DNA of 64,000 nt from Peromyscus leucopus (lineage: Eukaryota > Chordata > Mammalia > Rodentia > Cricetidae), in contig NC_051068.1 in the NCBI RefSeq assembly GCF_004664715.2, positions 55,500,953 through 55,564,952 on the forward strand. The letters run 5' to 3'. Positions 59,280 to 64,000 of the stretch are shown here, piece by piece. The stretch's first letter is position 1; each line of letters begins with the position of its first letter. The notes under the pieces are model-generated. The model searched no databases and was not told the DNA's origin. It was given only the letters and a program-made list of their open reading frames with translations. The position numbers and the translations under genes were made by a program.

Positions 59280-60064
59280 TCAAAGCCTAAGAGAAATATA
59301 GAGAATAGAGAAGTATGTAATTAAAACTGTGATCAACTGAAAAGAATTCATGAGTCCTATGCAAAACAATAAGAGTATAAACTTACCTTGATTTCAGGAA
59401 GTTAGACTTTAAAGGAGTATAACCAAATGAAAACAAAGAGGGGGAGAGAAAAGAAAGGAAAGGAAGAGAAAAGAAAAGAAAAAAGAAAAGGAAAGGAAAG
59501 AAAAGAAGACATGTGCAGTTGGGTGGGGGAAACTACTCTCATAACAGACATAAGGCATATTGTCTTGAAAAAAAATAATTTTAGTTATATCAAAATAATG
59601 TAAGATAATGGGATATGAGAGGGGGGACAGGTCTAGTGAGGAATTAGTTTTCTGCTTAGTGTAATGGGCAATCATCAAGGCATATTAAGTAATGCATTGG
59701 CACAGCACGAAGTGTTGATGAAGAAACAGTTTAGTTCAACATGGAGTGGTTTTGAGGTCCCTTTTATGCTAAATAATGAATCATCAAGTCAGACTTGGTA
59801 AACCATCAGGAAGAAAAAAGCAGAAACAGAAATAATACTTCTTTATTTAGGAATGACTGGATGAAGATGGTATGTACTGCAGTGGGTATGCAGAACCAGG
59901 AGTTAGGAGACAACAGGACAAACTGCTGAGGTAGGAATGTTGTGTTACTATGACCTAAGAAGGTACACAGATAAAACTGGATCTCTGAAATCTCAAATTA
60001 TCCATGCTTTGGTTTGTATGAGCTCCCTCCAAGATGTAGGTACATGGTGTTCAGAAATGACTAG
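59280..60064. other. Unassigned sequence with AAAG tract
   Basis: An (AAAG/GGAAA)n purine tract at about 59447-59506; otherwise anonymous. Confidence 0.5.
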
Positions 60065-60072
60065 GTCTAGAG

Positions 60073-60303
60073 TAGTAGTTGTCATCCTTCCTAATGCTGA
60101 GACAGAACCTTTAATACAGTTCCTCATATTGTGGTGACCCTCAACCATAAAATTGTTTTCATTGCTACTTCATAACTATAATTTTGCTACTGTTATGAAT
60201 CATAGTATAAATATCATATATGCAGGTCATCTGATATGCAACCCCTGGTAAAGGGCCATTTCACTCCCCATAGTGGTCTCAACCCACAGATTGAGAACCA
60301 CTG
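60073..60303 (-). mobile_element. hAT-Charlie-type DNA transposon (non-autonomous)
   Basis: 231 bp with inverted termini: the right end read on minus is CAGTGGTTCTCAATC, the left end tagtagttgtcatcc is a decayed version. Perfect 8-bp duplication gtctagag on both sides (60065-60072; 60304-60311), fitting the hAT nTCTAGAn rule. Internal text (ctacttcataactataattt, then tgctactgttatgaatc) matches an abundant rodent MITE, possibly URR1. Strand is arbitrary. Confidence 0.88.
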
Positions 60304-60371
60304 GTCTAGAGAGTTCCTTCCTCTTGAAAGATAAACATCTTTAGAAAAGAGTTTTGCACCTGCTTCAGCGC

Positions 60372-60485
60372 CTAAAGAATGTGATGTCCCAGGAACCACC
60401 TTGAGGTAGTGGTCAAGCCCTCAAGCTGCTGATGCTTTGATCTTAGACACGCAACCTCCAGAGCAGTAAGAAAAGTTAGTAAAAT
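60372..60485 (+). mobile_element. MaLR-type LTR 3' remnant
   Basis: ctgctgatgctttgatctta, gacacgcaacctccagagca, gtaagaaaagttagt match the conserved MaLR end. Confidence 0.5.
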
Positions 60486-61581
60486 TCAGTCTTAACAGAA
60501 CACCCAAACACAATCTTGTTAGCTTATGATGTCATTTAAATCTTCCCTGTGAATTGAATTAGTCCAGAGCATTTGCATGATATGATTACAAATTCAGAAC
60601 TTTTAGTCATTATCTCATACATCCATATACAGTGCTTTGGACTCTAATATATATTCCATTTCTGTGAGAAAGTCCATGATCTACAATTTCTAAAACCCAA
60701 AGTTGTTTTTGTAACTCATTTACCATCAATACTTGGAATATTATAACTGAGTTTAGAAGCAAAAGACAGCCTGAATAATGTGCAGCTTTACAGTCTCTAT
60801 TTTGTGCAGTTAAGTTTGACAATTGCATGTTTCTTGACAGAACTATAAACATACTTGATCACAAGGCATTGCAAATGATCTCTGGCAGCTATAAAAACAC
60901 CTTTCTAAAAATCTCAAATATCTTCACTAGAGATGACTAAGAATGTCAGATAGTGGAATATGGGCCAGTAATACCTTCCTGGAATCCTGGAGCATGGGGC
61001 AATCTGTGGTTGACCAAGGATGGGAAACATTCTGCTTCTTTTTTATTGTAGTTTAGTTAGCTTAAGGAGCAAGTTGTCACGACAAATGTTTAAACCACCT
61101 GTCTCACCCCATTCAAGAGAATGGGGTTTGGGCCATTTTAAAAGGTATGTTATTTTTGTTTATTCCTTCGTTTGCTTGTTTTTGTTTGGTTTGGTTTGGC
61201 TTGGTTGGTTGGTTTGCTTTGTTAAGTGCACAAATATCTACCCTGAGTATGGGTGCTCACAAGAATATCACTGTAATTTTGGTTTCAGTTTTGCTAGTGA
61301 GAAAAGACATGCCCATCTGCATTACAGGCAAGCTAAGCTGGGAAGCCATGTGACTGGTGACATAGACTGATCAGAGTTAGAGTGGCTGACAGCACCTTAG
61401 GTGTCTTTCTGACAGGAATGCAGGAACAGAGGCAACTGCACTTTTTGAAAAAGACTTCTAGCCACATATTCAGAGTTAAGAAGTCAAAATCTCTAATAAA
61501 TTTGATTTTTAAGTGATCTCAAATCTCTTCCAAAAAGAATGATGAGATGAGAATTACTATCAAGAGCGTGAGGGTGAAGAA
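60486..61581. other. Unassigned sequence
   Basis: Includes a degenerate GGTTT/GGCTT tract at about 61177-61220. The plus frame at 61020-61370 spans it and has no domain. Confidence 0.5.
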
Positions 61582-61661
61582 CAAGGGATTTAGTTCAGCT
61601 GCACAGTGATTGTTTGACTTATAGGAGGACCTCAAGGTTAATTCCCAGTACTGAAAAAAAA
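61582..61661 (+). mobile_element. ID/B4-like SINE (old)
   Basis: aagggatttagttcagctgc, ggttaattcccagtactgaa and an A run of about eight bases; a degraded ID-type body. Confidence 0.65.
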
Positions 61662-62056
61662 GGACCAAAACTGTGTTGGTTGCAGAATTGCAAAAATACA
61701 CATGCACACAGAGTCCAGCAACAAGAAAAATAAGGAAACATAGACCAACATCATAAACATGAAGCTCTGGATGACCTATTCAGCTCAGTGTATCTACCTA
61801 CCTGTCAGCTATATGGAGATAAGGTAGATTAAAAAAATTAAACACAACTATCAAGACTGGATTGGAAGTTCTGATCTTAAATAATTAGAGAAAGGATAGA
61901 GGGTCTAGACTAAATAATAATAATGACAAGTTATATCATAATGGCATAGTGTGTGACTGTTTTGGTCAGTAGCAGATGAGAGCTGTCCCATAAAGTGAAG
62001 TCATCTAATGAGATTATAGCTATCTGACCTTGCTGAGTAAAGTACACCTTGCTGTG
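61662..62056. other. Unassigned sequence
   Basis: Anonymous AT-rich DNA. Confidence 0.5.
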
Positions 62057-62446
62057 TGTAGCTGGGGTTATCTCCTGGTCCTGCCTGGCCCACGGTCTGG
62101 ACAAATCTCTCTCACCTGCCAGTCCCGCAGCTAAGTAAACACACAGAGACTCTTATATTGTTTAAACTGTTTGGCCTAATGGCTCAGACTTCTTGCTATC
62201 TAGTTCTTATATCTTAAATTAACCCATTTCTATTCACTTATACCTTGCCATGTGGCTTGTGGTTTAGTGGTACTTTACATCCTGCTCCTCATGGTGGCAA
62301 CTGGCAGCATCTCTTGACTCAGCCTTCTTCCACCCAGCCTTCTCCTTGTCCCACCTGCACTATTTTTCCCGCCTGGCTACCAGCCAATCAGCATTTTGTT
62401 TATCAATAAATCATAGCAAAATATATTCACAGGACATCCCACAACA
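62057..62446 (-). mobile_element. Solo ERV LTR related to 6990-7360
   Basis: Plus strand starts tgtagctggggttatct and ends catcccacaaca, so both strands read TG...CA. Shared text with the 7-kb LTR includes atcttaaattaacccattt and ccttgccatgtggcttgtgg. Flanks gctgtg and tatgtg agree at four of six bases, a decayed TSD. Confidence 0.8.
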
Positions 62447-62599
62447 TATGTGATATTTTCATAATGAAGAACTAGTCTATCAGTTCAACCCCTAGAAAAC
62501 GCTCCTCTCATTAAGTGAAATACAACATTATTTTATTATTAATAAATAGTTGTTGTTATTATAAATACCTATACATACTAATACCTCAACTGGAAACCT
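62447..62599. other. Unassigned sequence
   Basis: Anonymous, AT-rich. Confidence 0.5.
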
Positions 62600-62735
62600 A
62601 CCTAATTTATAATCCTCCTGATATTCATAATAGATGTGCAAAGCCAGACACACTGAAAGATCAAATAATCTGCTCTAAGATGCACAATTAATAAGAACTA
62701 AAAGCAGAATTCTAATCCCCTGAGCTCTTCGGGAC
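62600..62735 (-). mobile_element. Possible MIR remnant
   Basis: ctgatattcataatagatgt and agcagaattctaatcccctg weakly fit a reversed MIR. Confidence 0.35.
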
Positions 62736-63169
62736 AGGATTTATAGCCAGGTCTATTTCTAAAATAATAACAACTTAAGTGGTATTTGACAACGTAAATG
62801 AGATAATTTTCTAATTCTAAAGATAGGCTTTGAAATGGAAAAGGCACTTTTAAGATATACAACACATAGCAAGAGAGGATAAATGATTTCCTTTCAATCA
62901 TCCAGCTAGAGATGGGCAGACCAAATTCTAGGAGACAAAGCTTTGTCCTAGAGCTAACTCCTCATCTGTGATTCCAGATGGCTTCTGGAGTTCAAAGAAA
63001 AAAAACTGGAAAATCAAGCTTTTCTGAAATTTTTTTTTCTCAAATCCAAGAGTTTGCATCCCATAGTGATCAAAGACCATGATCACAGTCCGTGAGATTA
63101 TACAGGCTTTACTTATTTGTGCCACTCTGAGCTTTACTTACTATGACTTCTCATTGCTCCTTGCTAGAT
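62736..63169. other. Unassigned sequence
   Basis: Anonymous; a second weak MIR-like patch at 62870-62935. Confidence 0.45.
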
Positions 63170-63430
63170 TTTTTTTAAATTTCTTTGTGTGTGTGTGATT
63201 ATAATATGATTACATCATTTTCCCTTTCCCTTTTCTCTTTCTTCTGTTCAAGGTCTCCCACATATTCCTCCTTGTTCTCTTTAAAATTCACGGCCTCTTT
63301 TTTTAAATTATCATAACATGTGTACTATAGATATATATTTCCTAAATGCATAAGTACAACCTGCTTGCTAAATAAATCCATTTGATATATTCCCTTGACA
63401 AATTTCTAACAAAGCCAAAATTATATGGCA
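63170..63430 (+). mobile_element. Rodent LINE-1 3'UTR fragment
   Basis: tacatcattttccctttccc, aaggtctcccacatattcct, aatgcataagtacaacctgc, aaatccatttgatatattcc follow the L1 3'UTR block also at 4745-4950. Confidence 0.65.
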
Positions 63431-64000
63431 TTTATTGATTGATACCTACATATTTTCACATGACCAATATCATTTCTCTCTCAAAAGGAGTTTCATAGAT
63501 ATATTATACATGTATCTGATCAATCAATTGACTACATTATAGGTAAATAAATTATATGCAATTCCTATTTGAATTATTAATTTTAAAATTACTCTTACAA
63601 TATGGTAAAAGCCAGCTTTTATCTAGGGAGATGGTTCAGTCAGAAGCATGCTTGGAGTACCGACACATAGACCTGCCAATCCCCAGCAGCAGGGATCTCC
63701 AAAAGTTCTCTCATTCAATATCTATTCTTTGTTGTATTATGATCTCAGATAAATTATAAATATCAAGTGTCAAGCTGCAGCTTGGCATTTCCCTTAAGAA
63801 TTTTCATTTTGATCTGGACCCCACTTTGAAATTTAATGTAATATCCTCGTGACTCACTCAAACAAAATGGTGGAATGCAGGGTGCATTGTAGGTACTATA
63901 CACATTTGGGCAAAAAGTTAATGGTTTTAATAACATTCTTTAGAGCATATAAATTGTCACTTCTAAATTTTCCAGAGGGGACCTTCTAGATTTAGTACTT
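63431..64000. other. Unassigned sequence
   Basis: A short patch at 63625-63700 (agggagatggttcagtcaga) may be a truncated B2 head. Otherwise anonymous to the window end. Confidence 0.45.

Noticed and set aside
61177..61220. G-quadruplex-forming GGTTT repeat (telomere-like)
   Set aside because: Units are irregular (ggttt, ggctt, ggttgg) and not a telomeric TTAGGG array; quadruplex potential is weak.

Overview
The window is mammalian nuclear DNA from a muroid rodent, probably a cricetid such as a deer mouse, vole or hamster. B1 (7SL-derived), B2/B3 (tRNA-derived) and ID (BC1/tRNA-Ala-like) SINEs occur together. They are joined by rodent-type LINE-1 3'UTR blocks, rodent ERV LTRs (including mys/MYSERV-like ones), older mammalian repeats (L1M, MaLR, MIR, Tigger) and long microsatellites. 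The genus is an inference. No splice-supported exon, CpG-island promoter, tRNA, rRNA or snRNA gene was recognised. Every long open frame lies in simple repeats, LINE or LTR remnants, or anonymous DNA with no recognisable domain. The window reads as an intergenic or intronic gene desert with one 500-N assembly gap (2066-2565).

Layout. 1-3.4 kb: a mys-like LTR fragment, a diverged B1, a G-rich gap edge and anonymous sequence. 3.4-9.7 kb: a repeat mosaic of two L1 3'UTR copies, an L1 ORF2 fragment, a B2 with a 17-bp target-site duplication (TSD), a young ID, a solo LTR with a 6-bp TSD, a GGAA/GGGA tract, and an L1 3'UTR split by the 3' end of an ERV. 9.9-13.3 kb: an ancient MaLR LTR split by an ID, an unclassified rodent repeat, and a short L1 with an internal inversion and a perfect 12-bp TSD. 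13.3-18 kb: mostly anonymous DNA. 18-22.6 kb: Tigger remnants and a minus-strand L1M/HAL1-like element. 22.6-30.6 kb: the most repeat-poor part, with candidate conserved non-coding blocks. 30.6-32 kb: two related LTRs in inverted orientation. 32.4-38.2 kb: an L1 3'UTR, a MaLR LTR and a long plus-strand ancient L1 split by a solo LTR. 38.8-46.9 kb: nested rodent repeats and LTRs. 47.7-51.8 kb: a long minus-strand ancient L1 followed by a plus-strand L1 fragment, both carrying B1 insertions. 52-54.6 kb: AT-rich, repeat-poor DNA with homeodomain-type TAATTA motifs. 54.6-56.3 kb: an L1 3'UTR composite. 56.5-64 kb: scattered SINEs, a compound CT tract, a hAT element with an 8-bp TSD, a solo LTR and a final L1 3'UTR piece.

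No operon-like or multi-gene system exists here. What can be read is the order in which transposable elements arrived: ancient L1M, MaLR, MIR and Tigger first, then rodent L1 3'UTR families and ERV LTRs, then B1, B2 and ID copies with intact TSDs. I found no convincing undescribed biological system. The best structural observations are two inversion-type (twin-priming) insertions, a hAT element with a diagnostic TSD, a HAL1-like element lacking ORF2, solo LTRs with matching TSDs, and LTRs containing B1-like modules. Repeat names come from remembered consensus patterns, not from a database search.
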